Below, piece by piece: positions 6,639 through 14,024 of a stretch of 15,601 nucleotides of DNA. Positions within the stretch are counted from its first letter, which is position 1. Each line of letters opens with the position of its first letter. The stretch lies in assembly GCA_002399435.1 (NCBI GenBank), contig DHDO01000040.1, positions 34,858 to 50,458 on the forward strand, read 5' to 3'. The notes under the pieces were generated by a model, which was not told where the DNA came from, did no database searches, and saw nothing but the letters and a program-made list of their open reading frames with translations. A program made the translations under genes and the position numbers. Origin of the DNA: Firmicutes bacterium UBA4874 (GTDB lineage: Bacteria > Bacillota > Clostridia > Caldicoprobacterales > DTU083).

Positions 6639-8974
6639 AAAGTCTCAAGACAAAGATGATTTTGATTATAGCGGTGCTTTTGATATGCATTACCGGATTC
6701 ATAGGGATGATCTCCTATGTCAATGCCAGCAATGCCGTTACGCATGAAGTGACCGAAGCGATCAAACTGGCGTCCGGCCAGGCGGTGAAACTGGTCACCA
6801 GCCGGATCGAAACGCAGACCACCTTTTTGGAGGCGGTCACCCGGTACCAGCCTTTTATTGATTATGCAGGCTCCGGCACAAAGCTTCAGGATGCAGATTT
6901 TCAGTATATGGAAGATGAGAAGAAAAGAATGGGATTTGAGACATTGGCAGTCGCCAATCAGGAAGGAGAGGCAATAAGAAGTGACGGCACGGCCCTGAAC
7001 GTTGCAGACCGGGACTACTTTATTGCCGCAAAAAAGGGGAAGCCTGCCATATCGGATGTTGTCATTGACAAGGTGACCGGCAAACCGGTTGTGATGTATG
7101 CTGCACCGGTTCCCGACAACGGCAGGACAGTGGGTGTCCTGTACGGCGTACGTGATGTCCGGGGACTAAGCAGTATTCTGGAGGGCATTACCATCGGGAA
7201 AAGCGGCTATGCCTATATGATCAATCAGGAGGGTACAACCATTGCCCATCCGGATTTTGTTTCCGGGAATTCGAAAAAAGGCCAGGGGGACGGCAAGGTG
7301 GATGTCACCGGTTCCGCAAGCCTGAAGTATGAGAATACCACAAAGGAAGCAAAAAAGAATAAAGACCTGGCAGAGCTGGCGCAGCTGGAAGGCCGGATGC
7401 GAAAGCGGGAATCCGGAGTGGGTCAGTATACCTACAAGGGTGAGGAAAAAATGATGGCCTTTGCCCCGGTTCCGGGAACCAACTGGTCTCTTGGAGTAAC
7501 GGCAGATCTGTCAGATGCCATGGGCGGTGTCAACAAAATGAGGAATCAAATTCTTATCCTGGCAATGACTTTTGTTATTATTGGTGTTGTGTGTGCATTC
7601 TTCATTTCGAAAGTCTTCGCATATCCCATTATGGCCATGACATCCGCTCTCGATCGGTTTGCCGGTTATGACCTGACCCTGGATGAAGGTATAGCGAAAA
7701 AATACCTGAAACGAAAGGACGAGATCGGAAGAATTGCCAACTCTCTTATCACAATGCAGAAGGCGTTTGGCGATCTGCTGAGGCAGGCCGTGGCTTCTTC
7801 CGAGATGGTGGGGGCGACTTCCCAGCAGCTGAGCGCCAGCATTCAGGAAATCGCCACTACCGCTCAGAATCAGGCCTCCAATACAGAGGAAATCTCCGGC
7901 TCCCTGGAGGAAGTAACCGCCAATATCAGCACAGTGAACGGGGACATGCAGACAACGGTACAAAATGTTCAGTCTATGGCCCAAACGATGACAGGAATTG
8001 AGAAGGCAGTCGGCGATAATACAGAGAACCTGGAAAGTGTCAATCAATCCATAAGTGGGATTCTGAAATCCCTGGATGAGGCGAGGCAGTCCATCCAGAC
8101 CATATCAGAGCGGTCCAAATCCGCTTCCGGCAAGGCACAGAGTACCGTAGAGCTGGCAGGGGAAGGAAAAAAGAATCTCGACCGAACCGTGACGCAGATG
8201 GACAGCATCCAGGAGACCATATTCAATCTGTCCGCAGTGATCAACGGATTGGGAGAGTCTGCCGGCCGGATCGGGGACATCACCGAGCTGATCAAGGATG
8301 TGGCAGAGCAGACCAATCTGCTGGCGCTGAATGCATCCATTGAAGCAGCACGGGCCGGAGAACACGGCAAGGGGTTCGCGGTTGTCGCCCAGGCCATCGG
8401 CAGTCTGGCGGAGCAGTCACAGAATGCCACCAAGGAGATTTCCAAGGTGATCAAGGACATCCAGTCCGAGATCGGAAAGGCCGTGCAGAGCAGTCAGAAA
8501 GGGAACGAAGTCGTGCAGAGCGGGACATCGCTGGTAAAGGATACCGGCTCATCCCTGGGAAAGATCTTTACCGCCATTCAGACGACTGCTGAAGTCATCA
8601 ACGATATTACGGACCGCATGGACAAGCAGTCCCGGGATATCAACGATGTCTATGATTCCGCCAATGATATCGGCGGCAGGGCGGATCTCCTGATGGAGGC
8701 CATGAAGCAGCAAAGGGAAAGCGCGGCGGAAATGAAGGAGAAACTGGATTCCATGAATCATATGGCCTCCGAAATCAGCGAGTCCATGGGGCAGCAGTCG
8801 GCAGCATCCCAGCAAATCAGCAGTGCGGTAAATGACAACGCAGCCGGTGTGGAAGAGGTTTCCACGGGCAGTGAAGAAATCTCCAGGAGTGCGGAGGAGC
8901 TGGCGAAAAACGCGCAGGAACTGGTGGAACAGGTGCAGAAGTTTAAAATAGGAGAGGCAGGCAATGAGGAGTGA
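6635..8974 (+). CDS. Methyl-accepting chemotaxis receptor with dCache-type sensor
   Basis: This is a 779-residue transmembrane chemoreceptor. It has an N-terminal membrane span (about 7-29), a large outside domain (about 30-300) with the double-Cache pattern [17 protein letters not shown], a second span (about 304-325), HAMP (about 326-380) and a long coiled-coil signalling part. The hairpin tip that contacts CheA and CheW is seen around [19 protein letters not shown] (about 557-575). Glu/Gln pairs in the flanking helices are plausible methylation and deamidation sites for CheR and CheD, though exact sites cannot be assigned. There is no C-terminal pentapeptide tether for CheR. The ligand is unknown; dCache domains often bind amino acids or other small molecules. 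The start overlaps the cheA stop by 4 bases, so receptor and kinase are made together. Confidence 0.95.
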   Translation: MKSLKTKMILIIAVLLICITGFIGMISYVNASNAVTHEVTEAIKLASGQAVKLVTSRIETQTTFLEAVTRYQPFIDYAGSGTKLQDADFQYMEDEKKRMGFETLAVANQEGEAIRSDGTALNVADRDYFIAAKKGKPAISDVVIDKVTGKPVVMYAAPVPDNGRTVGVLYGVRDVRGLSSILEGITIGKSGYAYMINQEGTTIAHPDFVSGNSKKGQGDGKVDVTGSASLKYENTTKEAKKNKDLAELAQLEGRMRKRESGVGQYTYKGEEKMMAFAPVPGTNWSLGVTADLSDAMGGVNKMRNQILILAMTFVIIGVVCAFFISKVFAYPIMAMTSALDRFAGYDLTLDEGIAKKYLKRKDEIGRIANSLITMQKAFGDLLRQAVASSEMVGATSQQLSASIQEIATTAQNQASNTEEISGSLEEVTANISTVNGDMQTTVQNVQSMAQTMTGIEKAVGDNTENLESVNQSISGILKSLDEARQSIQTISERSKSASGKAQSTVELAGEGKKNLDRTVTQMDSIQETIFNLSAVINGLGESAGRIGDITELIKDVAEQTNLLALNASIEAARAGEHGKGFAVVAQAIGSLAEQSQNATKEISKVIKDIQSEIGKAVQSSQKGNEVVQSGTSLVKDTGSSLGKIFTAIQTTAEVINDITDRMDKQSRDINDVYDSANDIGGRADLLMEAMKQQRESAAEMKEKLDSMNHMASEISESMGQQSAASQQISSAVNDNAAGVEEVSTGSEEISRSAEELAKNAQELVEQVQKFKIGEAGNEE

Positions 8975-8980
8975 TAACGA

Positions 8981-9466
8981 ATGGAGGATATCAACCAGTT
9001 TGTCATATTTAAAGTCGGGACAGAAGAATATGCCGTTCCGATTCTGAAGGTGAATGAGATCATCCGGCTGAAGGGGATCCGTATTACAGAGGTTCCCAAT
9101 ACAAAAAAATATGTCGTTGGCATTATGAACCTGCGCGGGGAAGTCATACCAATCATGGATCTGAGAATGAAGTTCCGTATGCCAAAAAAGAAAATGGACG
9201 ACGACACCAGGATTATGATCGTCAACATTCAGGATGGCAGCATCGGATTTCTGGTCGATTCCGTTTCAGAGGTGGCCCGCATTCCTTCCGGGGATATCAT
9301 TGATCCTCCGGAGGAGGTCTCGGATGTTGACAGTAAGTACATAACAAAGATCGCCAAATACGACGACCGGGTCTTCATAATCCTGGATGTTGATATGGTG
9401 GTCAGCGATAAACCCGGTGAGCCGGATGAAATGAAATCCGGAAAGGGAGAAGGGGATATCGGGTAG
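8981..9466 (+). CDS. cheW: Chemotaxis adaptor CheW
   Basis: This is a 161-residue cytoplasmic adaptor that links receptor tips to the P5 domain of CheA. Almost the whole protein is one CheW/SH3-like domain: FKVGTEEYAVPILKVNEII near the start, the conserved VVGIMNLRGEVIPIMDLR (45-62) and the final ILDVDMVV strand. A charged tail of about 20 residues follows (from DKPGEPDE to the end). GAGGAG at the end of the receptor gene, nine bases upstream of the ATG, serves as ribosome site, and only six bases separate the two genes. Confidence 0.96.
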   Translation: MEDINQFVIFKVGTEEYAVPILKVNEIIRLKGIRITEVPNTKKYVVGIMNLRGEVIPIMDLRMKFRMPKKKMDDDTRIMIVNIQDGSIGFLVDSVSEVARIPSGDIIDPPEEVSDVDSKYITKIAKYDDRVFIILDVDMVVSDKPGEPDEMKSGKGEGDIG

Positions 9467-9470
9467 GACT

Positions 9471-10268
9471 ATGAGGGAATGGGATTACAACGATTTTACC
9501 ATCGCGGTATATCGGCTGACCGGTGTGGAACTGGCTGCGTATAACGAGAGACAGATGAAACGACGGATTGATTCTTTCCTTGTGCGCAACCAGTGCCGGA
9601 ATTATTATGAATATTACATGATGATTTCATCCGATCCGGAACAACGGAAGAGGTTTACGGACTTTATCACCATTAATGTGACAGAGTTCTTTCGAAATCC
9701 CCTTCAATGGGAAGCACTGAAAACGGAGGTTCTGCCGGAGCTGCTGAGACTTCCCGGTCCGGTGAAGATCTGGAGTTCCGCCTGCTCCACCGGGGAGGAG
9801 CCCTACTCCGTGGCTTTGCTGATGAACGAATCCCTGCATTCCTGCGCGTTTCCTGTTCGCGTGATGCCGGTTCTGGCCACTGATATTGACGACCAGGCGC
9901 TTGTGAAAGCAAAACAGGGGGATTATCTGCCAAGCAGCCTGAAAAACCTGCCGGAGCGGTATTGTGAAAAGTATTTTGATTTTCAAAACGGCTGGTTTCA
10001 TATAAAGGACAGGCTAAAGTCCTTTGTCAGATTTCAAAAGCTGAATCTGCTGAAGGATCTCTATCCGCGGGAATGCCATTTGATCCTTTGCAGGAATGTT
10101 ATGATCTATTTTACCCAGGAGGCAAAGGATCGGATGTACCGACAGTTTTATAATGCGCTGCTGCCTGGCGGAGTGCTGTTCCTGGGAAGTACGGAGCAGA
10201 TCCTAAACCCGGAAAGATATGGACTGACTCTGGTGAGGCCGTTCTTTTACCGGAAAGATATGGACTGA
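9471..10268 (+). CDS. cheR: Chemoreceptor glutamate methyltransferase CheR
   Basis: This is a 265-residue cytoplasmic enzyme that transfers methyl groups from S-adenosylmethionine to receptor glutamates for adaptation. An N-terminal helical domain (about 1-60, with ERQMKRRI) is followed by the catalytic domain: TINVTEFFRNP, the cofactor loop WSSACSTGEEPYS (101-113), LATDIDD and ILCRNVMIYF (205-214). The gene begins four bases after the cheW stop. Its 3' end is altered by a 41-bp tandem duplication (10210-10291). The first copy encodes the natural end up to FFYRK, then the second copy is read in a shifted frame and adds DMD before a TGA. Without the duplication the protein would end FFYRKK with a TAA. 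The extra residues are outside the catalytic core. No cheB partner is in the window. Confidence 0.95.
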   Translation: MREWDYNDFTIAVYRLTGVELAAYNERQMKRRIDSFLVRNQCRNYYEYYMMISSDPEQRKRFTDFITINVTEFFRNPLQWEALKTEVLPELLRLPGPVKIWSSACSTGEEPYSVALLMNESLHSCAFPVRVMPVLATDIDDQALVKAKQGDYLPSSLKNLPERYCEKYFDFQNGWFHIKDRLKSFVRFQKLNLLKDLYPRECHLILCRNVMIYFTQEAKDRMYRQFYNALLPGGVLFLGSTEQILNPERYGLTLVRPFFYRKDMD

Positions 10269-10297
10269 CTCTGGTGAGGCCGTTCTTTTACCGGAAA
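10210..10297. repeat. 41-bp tandem duplication at the cheR 3' end
   Basis: Bases 10210-10250 are repeated without a mismatch at 10251-10291, and the first six bases of the unit (CGGAAA) occur again at 10292-10297. The unit begins CGGAAAGATATGGACTGACT. Since 41 is not a multiple of three, the second copy is read in a new frame and creates the current cheR stop (10266-10268). Perfect identity points to a recent event or an assembly artefact. Confidence 0.95.
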
Positions 10298-10374
10298 AAA
10301 TAAGTGAAATCGCCTGTTCCGCGGAATAGCCGGAGAATTCGCACGAAAATTCATAAAAAATCTACAGGGGAAAT

Positions 10375-10869
10375 ATGGAAGAAGAAATCAAGGTAGGAAT
10401 AGCAGATTATAAAACAGCCGGCAGCCCAAACCGGATCACGACACTGGGATTGGGTTCCTGCGTGGGGGTCTGTATTTATGACCGATATCCGGAGGAAAGT
10501 GGTCTGGGAGGGATGGCTCATATCCTGCTGCCCGACAGCAGACTGTTTAAAAAGAACATTAAAATCGGGAAGTTTGCTGACCTGGCTATCCCGCAGATGG
10601 TGGAAGAGCTTTCTGCCGGCGGGATTTCAACCCGGAATATGGTAGCCAAAATCGCGGGAGGGGCCAATATGTTCCACTTTTCAGACAGCAGCCCGGATCT
10701 TGATATCGGAATGAGAAATGTCCTTGCGGTCCGGGCCATACTGAAACAGCTTGGTATCCCCCTGCTGGCGGAAGACACAGGCGGATATCAGGGCCGGACC
10801 ATGATAATGGATCTGGGGGAACGATCGGTCCGGATTGTGACGGCAGGAAGACAGGCAAAGTTATTGTAG
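10375..10869 (+). CDS. cheD: Chemoreceptor glutamine deamidase CheD
   Basis: This is a 164-residue cytoplasmic enzyme that converts chosen receptor glutamines to glutamates and, in Firmicutes, also binds CheC-type phosphatases. The family signatures are clear: catalytic Cys29 in LGLGSCVGVCIYD with Thr23 six residues before it, His49 in GGMAHILLP, AKIAGGANMF (91-100) and DTGGYQGRT (134-142). The start is ATG with AGGGG upstream. A gap of 106 bases separates it from cheR; this holds the second copy of the cheR duplication and a 10-base palindrome TTCCGCGGAA (10317-10326), but no convincing terminator, so read-through from cheR is likely. With CheR it forms the adaptation arm visible here. Confidence 0.95.
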   Translation: MEEEIKVGIADYKTAGSPNRITTLGLGSCVGVCIYDRYPEESGLGGMAHILLPDSRLFKKNIKIGKFADLAIPQMVEELSAGGISTRNMVAKIAGGANMFHFSDSSPDLDIGMRNVLAVRAILKQLGIPLLAEDTGGYQGRTMIMDLGERSVRIVTAGRQAKLL

Positions 10870-10900
10870 ACACCCGGGCCATTTTCAAGGATATTGGCAA

Positions 10901-10927
10901 TTGACGGAGAAAATGGTATGATATTAT
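10901..10927 (+). promoter_or_regulatory. Possible internal sigma-A promoter before cheY
   Basis: TTGACG (10901-10906) and an extended -10, TGATATTAT (10919-10927), are separated by 15 bases between the -35 and the TATTAT hexamer. The spacing is short, but the extended -10 may compensate. It would start transcripts near 10934, about 90 bases before cheY, giving cheY-fliM-fliY expression independent of the sigma-28 promoter far upstream. Confidence 0.4.
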
Positions 10928-10949
10928 GTGATCATCTGTCGGAACAGGA

Positions 10950-10971
10950 AGAACCGTTTGAAACCGGTTCT
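10950..10971 (+). other. Hairpin in the cheY leader
   Basis: AGAACCG (10950-10956) and CGGTTCT (10965-10971) form a perfect 7-bp stem with an 8-base loop. No T-run follows, so it is not an intrinsic terminator. It lies in the 156-base gap between cheD and cheY, about 50 bases before the cheY ribosome site, where it could protect or punctuate the mRNA. Confidence 0.4.
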
Positions 10972-11025
10972 GAGAGAAAAGGGCGGATGGGTTGGGATAG
11001 AAACAGGGTTAAATGGAGGAACAAA

Positions 11026-11388
11026 ATGGCAAAACGTGTACTGGTTGTGGATGACGCGGTATTTATGCGGATGATGATAAAGGATATATTGGAAAAGAAC
11101 GGCTTCGAGGTCGCCGCGGAGGCATCCAATGGCATCGAGGCGGTTGAGGCATATAAGGAGAAAAAGCCCGATATTACGACAATGGATATTACCATGCCGG
11201 AGATGAACGGAATCGAAGCTGTGAAATCGATCCGGAAAATTGATTCGGACGCCAGGATTATTATGTGCAGTGCCATGGGGCAGCAAAGCCTGGTAATGGA
11301 AGCCATTCAGGCGGGCGCCAGGGACTTTGTCGTAAAGCCTTTTCAGGCAGAACGGGTCCTGGATGCGCTGCATAAGGCGCTGGCATAG
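11026..11388 (+). CDS. cheY: Chemotaxis response regulator CheY
   Basis: This is a 120-residue single-domain receiver, phosphorylated by CheA, that diffuses to the flagellar motor. All active-site residues are present: Asp9 and Asp10, phospho-accepting Asp54 (TTMDITMPEMNG), Ser82 (MCSAMGQQ) and Lys104-Pro105. The DITMPEMNGIEAV and CSAMGQQ patterns are those of Bacillus/Thermotoga-type CheY. The frame is open further upstream to 10894, but the ATG at 11026 is preceded by GGAGG at six bases and gives a normal CheY length. No output domain is attached. fliM follows 38 bases later, so the regulator and its motor target are made together. Confidence 0.96.
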   Translation: MAKRVLVVDDAVFMRMMIKDILEKNGFEVAAEASNGIEAVEAYKEKKPDITTMDITMPEMNGIEAVKSIRKIDSDARIIMCSAMGQQSLVMEAIQAGARDFVVKPFQAERVLDALHKALA

Positions 11389-11426
11389 GATCAGCCGTTG
11401 AAATGGCTGCAAAAGGAGGCGTTGCA

Positions 11427-12419
11427 ATGGCAAAAGTCTTATCACAGCAGGAAATTGATTCGTTGTTGACAGCATTGTCCTCCGGTGAAATTGATGCGGA
11501 GGAGGTTCAAAAGGAAGGCGAAAGGCATATACGGCCGTACGATTTCAGACGGCCGAACAAGTTTTCCAAGGAACAGATCCATTCCCTGGAGATCATCTAT
11601 GAAAATTATGCCAGAATCACATCCAATTCTCTCTCTTCGCAGGTGCGTTCCAACATAAAGATGAAGAGGGTGTCCATTGAGCAGGTTACCTATGAGGAAT
11701 TTATCCGATCCATACCCAACCCCACATTGCTTTTGAATATCAAAATGGCTCCTCTCAGCGGGGCATTGCTTCTGGAAGTCAATTTACAGTTTGCCTTTCA
11801 GATTATTGAGCTGCTGTGCGGCGGTGGGTCGGGGGCACCGATCGGGGACCGGGAGCTGACGGATATTGAAAAAGGTATTGTTCGGGGGATATTGGATGGT
11901 TTTGTCGGAAGCATGAAGGAAGCATGGCAGGATGTTGTGGAAGTAGAGCCTTCTCTGGAGTCTGTGGAGAGCAATCCCCAGCTGAATCAGATGATGTCGC
12001 CCACTGAATCGGTTGCCCTTGTTACGTTTGTATTGGAAGTGGGAGATGTACAAAGCTTTGCCAATTTGTGCATTCCCTATTTGTCCATAGAAAAAATCAG
12101 TGATAAGCTGACAGGACAGTTCTGGTTTCAGGAAGCCGGCTCTGAGGAGAACACGGAGTATACGGCAGCTCTCCGGGACAGGATCCAGTCTTCCAAAGTG
12201 AACCTCAGTATCTTTTTGGGAAGCACGGATATTACGGTGAGGGATTTTTTGAATTTATCCGAGGGGGATGTTCTTCCGCTTAATAAGCCAACCGATGCAC
12301 CTCTTTGCATGTATGTGGAGGACAAAATGCATTTTCGTGTTCAGCCTGGGATCTATGACGGCAAGCTGGCCGTACAGGTAACAGATGTTGTAGGAAAGGA
12401 TGTGGACCGTGATGAATGA
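11427..12419 (+). CDS. fliM: Flagellar motor switch protein FliM
   Basis: This is a 330-residue protein of the C-ring at the base of the flagellum. It binds CheY-P and sets the direction of rotation. The N-terminal CheY-P-binding motif EIDSLL (9-14) is intact, and a second acidic stretch (GEIDAEEV) follows. The middle domain has the family features (LCGGGSGAPIGDRELTDIE and so on) and the C-terminal SpoA domain covers about 245-325. The frame opens at 11403, but the ATG at 11427 is preceded by AAAGGAGG at seven bases and starts with the usual MAKVLSQQEID. Its stop overlaps the fliY start by 8 bases (ATGAATGA). Confidence 0.96.
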   Translation: MAKVLSQQEIDSLLTALSSGEIDAEEVQKEGERHIRPYDFRRPNKFSKEQIHSLEIIYENYARITSNSLSSQVRSNIKMKRVSIEQVTYEEFIRSIPNPTLLLNIKMAPLSGALLLEVNLQFAFQIIELLCGGGSGAPIGDRELTDIEKGIVRGILDGFVGSMKEAWQDVVEVEPSLESVESNPQLNQMMSPTESVALVTFVLEVGDVQSFANLCIPYLSIEKISDKLTGQFWFQEAGSEENTEYTAALRDRIQSSKVNLSIFLGSTDITVRDFLNLSEGDVLPLNKPTDAPLCMYVEDKMHFRVQPGIYDGKLAVQVTDVVGKDVDRDE

Positions 12420-13563
12420 AAATGAAGGAGACCTGTCCCGACAGGAAACGGAAGCTTCGAAAAGCGCCTGGGAAAATGGAAAAGGCACTTTCCTGACAGA
12501 GGCGGAGAAGGATATGTTGGGTGAGATTGGAAATATATCCATGTCAACAGCGGCGACAGCCCTGTCCAAAATACTGTCCGAAAAGGTTTCGATCACAACG
12601 CCGCAGGTTTCGGTCACAACGCTGTCCGAAGTGAAAGACTCCATGACCATACCCAATGTGGTCTTTCAGGTAAAATTCCTGCAGGGATTAACAGGATTCA
12701 ATATACTGCTGATGAACATAGAAGATGCTTCCGTTATCGCCAGTCTGATGATGGGCGGCAATGGGAAAGGTCATGCGGAGTCCCTTTCGGATCTGGAGAT
12801 CAGTGCCGTATCCGAAGCCATGAACCAGATGATCGGCTCTGCCTCCACTTCCATGGCGACCATGCTGCATCGGGATATCGACATTACTCCGCCGAGCACG
12901 CAGATTTGGGAAACCAATGCGAATATTGACATGGAAGGGGTCGGACAGAATCAGCCCATCGTAAGAATCGCATTTCGTATGACGGTGGAGAATCTGCTGG
13001 ACAGCCAGATTATGCAGATTTTTAATCTGGAGACGGTGAAGGATATTGCCGGCAGCTTGCTGGGCGGGACGGAATCCAAAATGGAAGAGCAATCCAAAAT
13101 GGAAGAGCAATCCAAAACGGAAGAGCAGTCCAAAATGCGGGAGCAGCGCAAAACGAAATCCAAAAAGGAATCGGAAGCAAAAATAAAAGCGGAATCCGGA
13201 TGGGCCGGATCCGATCCGGCGCCGGGGGAGTCCCGGCAGCAGCCGGTCACGATACGGAAACCAAAATTTGGAGAACTGGAAAACAAACCTGTTTCGGACA
13301 AGCCGCGCAATCTGAGCCTGATCATGGATGTTCCCCTGGAGCTCAGTGTTCTTCTTGGAAGGACAAAAAAGACGATACGGGATGTGCTGTCCCTGAGCCC
13401 GGGTTCTGTCGTGGAACTGGACAGGCTGGCAGAAGAGCCGCTGGAGATCTATGTGAACGGCAAACGCATTGCCGAGGGGGAAGTGGTGGTGATCAACGAG
13501 AGCTTTGGGATTCGGATTACCAATATCATCAATGCGAAAGAGCGGGTAAAAAATCTGAAATAA
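12412..13563 (+). CDS. fliY: Motor switch protein and CheY-P phosphatase FliY
   Basis: This is a C-ring protein of 383 residues joining a CheC-like phosphatase part to a FliN-like SpoA domain. Both phosphatase motifs are complete: Asp34-x3-Glu38-x2-Asn41-x22-Pro64 and Ser131-x3-Glu135-x2-Asn138-x22-Pro161. It should therefore remove phosphate from CheY-P at the motor. The SpoA domain lies at about 302-380 (from LIMDVPLELSVLLGRTKKTI onward). Unlike Bacillus subtilis FliY, the N-terminus has no EIDALL CheY-binding motif; the matching place reads LSRQETEASKSA. The linker contains four copies of SKMEEQ (222-245), from an 18-bp repeat, and is strongly charged. The start at 12412 overlaps fliM by 8 bases; an alternative ATG at 12400 would add four residues. 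Confidence 0.93.
   Translation: MNENEGDLSRQETEASKSAWENGKGTFLTEAEKDMLGEIGNISMSTAATALSKILSEKVSITTPQVSVTTLSEVKDSMTIPNVVFQVKFLQGLTGFNILLMNIEDASVIASLMMGGNGKGHAESLSDLEISAVSEAMNQMIGSASTSMATMLHRDIDITPPSTQIWETNANIDMEGVGQNQPIVRIAFRMTVENLLDSQIMQIFNLETVKDIAGSLLGGTESKMEEQSKMEEQSKTEEQSKMREQRKTKSKKESEAKIKAESGWAGSDPAPGESRQQPVTIRKPKFGELENKPVSDKPRNLSLIMDVPLELSVLLGRTKKTIRDVLSLSPGSVVELDRLAEEPLEIYVNGKRIAEGEVVVINESFGIRITNIINAKERVKNLK
13075..13146. repeat. 18-bp in-frame tandem repeat in fliY, four copies
   Basis: Units based on TCCAAAATGGAAGAGCAA occur at 13075-13092, 13093-13110, 13111-13128 and 13129-13146; the first two are identical and the others carry a few changes. Each unit encodes SK(M/T)(E/R)EQ. A further diverged copy follows (CGCAAAACGAAA). 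As 18 is a multiple of three, gain or loss of units would only change the length of the linker between the phosphatase part and the SpoA domain. Confidence 0.95.
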
Positions 13564-13582
13564 TTTTTCCTTTCCTTTCTCC

Positions 13583-13609
13583 TAAACTATTTGAAAGGGA
13601 AACCGATTA
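13583..13609 (+). promoter_or_regulatory. Probable sigma-28 promoter of flgM-flgN-flgK
   Basis: TAAA (13583-13586), exactly 15 bases, then ACCGATTA (13602-13609), which matches six of the eight bases of the sigma-28 -10 consensus GCCGATAA. The match is weaker than the one before cheA, but spacing and location, 20 bases after the fliY stop and just before flgM, are right. flgM and flgK are sigma-28-dependent in many bacteria. The leader would be about 95 bases long. Confidence 0.6.
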
Positions 13610-13629
13610 CATAAGTAGAGAGATTAGAG

Positions 13630-13687
13630 AGCGTAGTTTGGAGCGGAGAGTTTAAAGCGGAGTTTAGAGAGCGGAGTTTGGAGAGCG
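13630..13687. repeat. 14-bp tandem repeat in the flgM leader
   Basis: AGCG occurs at 13630, 13642, 13656, 13670 and 13684, that is at spacings of 12, 14, 14 and 14 bases. The best-kept units are AGCGGAGTTTAGAG (13656-13669) and AGCGGAGTTTGGAG (13670-13683). The array is purine-rich on this strand and sits between the sigma-28-like promoter and the flgM ribosome site, with no reading frame of its own. Confidence 0.8.
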
Positions 13688-13712
13688 CCAGAGAAGTGCA
13701 GGGAGGGTGGAT

Positions 13713-14024
13713 ATGAGGATCAACAGGGCAGACTATGCGGATCATGTGAGATATGTGAACCAGGCTTATCAAAAGGAAAAGGAAAGCCGTTTGGGCCGGG
13801 AAGCAGACACTTCTGCGCAGAGGGATCAGATTACCCTGTCGAGAGCCAGCAGGGATGTCCGGAGATTTGTTGAGACGGCAGACCAGGCAGAGGCAGAAGG
13901 CAGCGGGAAGGTCGACCGCATCCGTCGTGCATTGGAAAATGGAGACTATAAAGTGCATCCGGAAGAGCTGGCAGACGCGATCCTTTATAATATTTCGGAG
14001 CAGAACGGCGGCGGGGAGAAATAA
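13713..14024 (+). CDS. flgM: Anti-sigma-28 factor FlgM
   Basis: This is a 103-residue protein that binds sigma-28 (SigD/FliA) and blocks late flagellar genes until the hook is complete. The N-terminal half is charged and probably unfolded (MRINRADYADHVRYVNQ and so on). The conserved sigma-binding C-terminal part is visible as KVDRIRRALENGDYKVHPEELADAI near residues 69-93, shown here in two overlapping halves: KVDRIRRALENGDYK and KVHPEELADAI. The ATG at 13713 has GGAGG (13702-13706) six bases upstream; a GTG at 13707 is too close to that site. It is the first gene of a small late unit with flgN, which begins on the base after its stop. Its targets include the promoter before cheA and probably its own. 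Confidence 0.9.
   Translation: MRINRADYADHVRYVNQAYQKEKESRLGREADTSAQRDQITLSRASRDVRRFVETADQAEAEGSGKVDRIRRALENGDYKVHPEELADAILYNISEQNGGGEK

Noticed and set aside
13571..13602. TTTCCTTTC and GAAAGGGAAA as a terminator after fliY
   Set aside because: The stem has a bulge, no T-run follows it, and it overlaps the sigma-28-like promoter.
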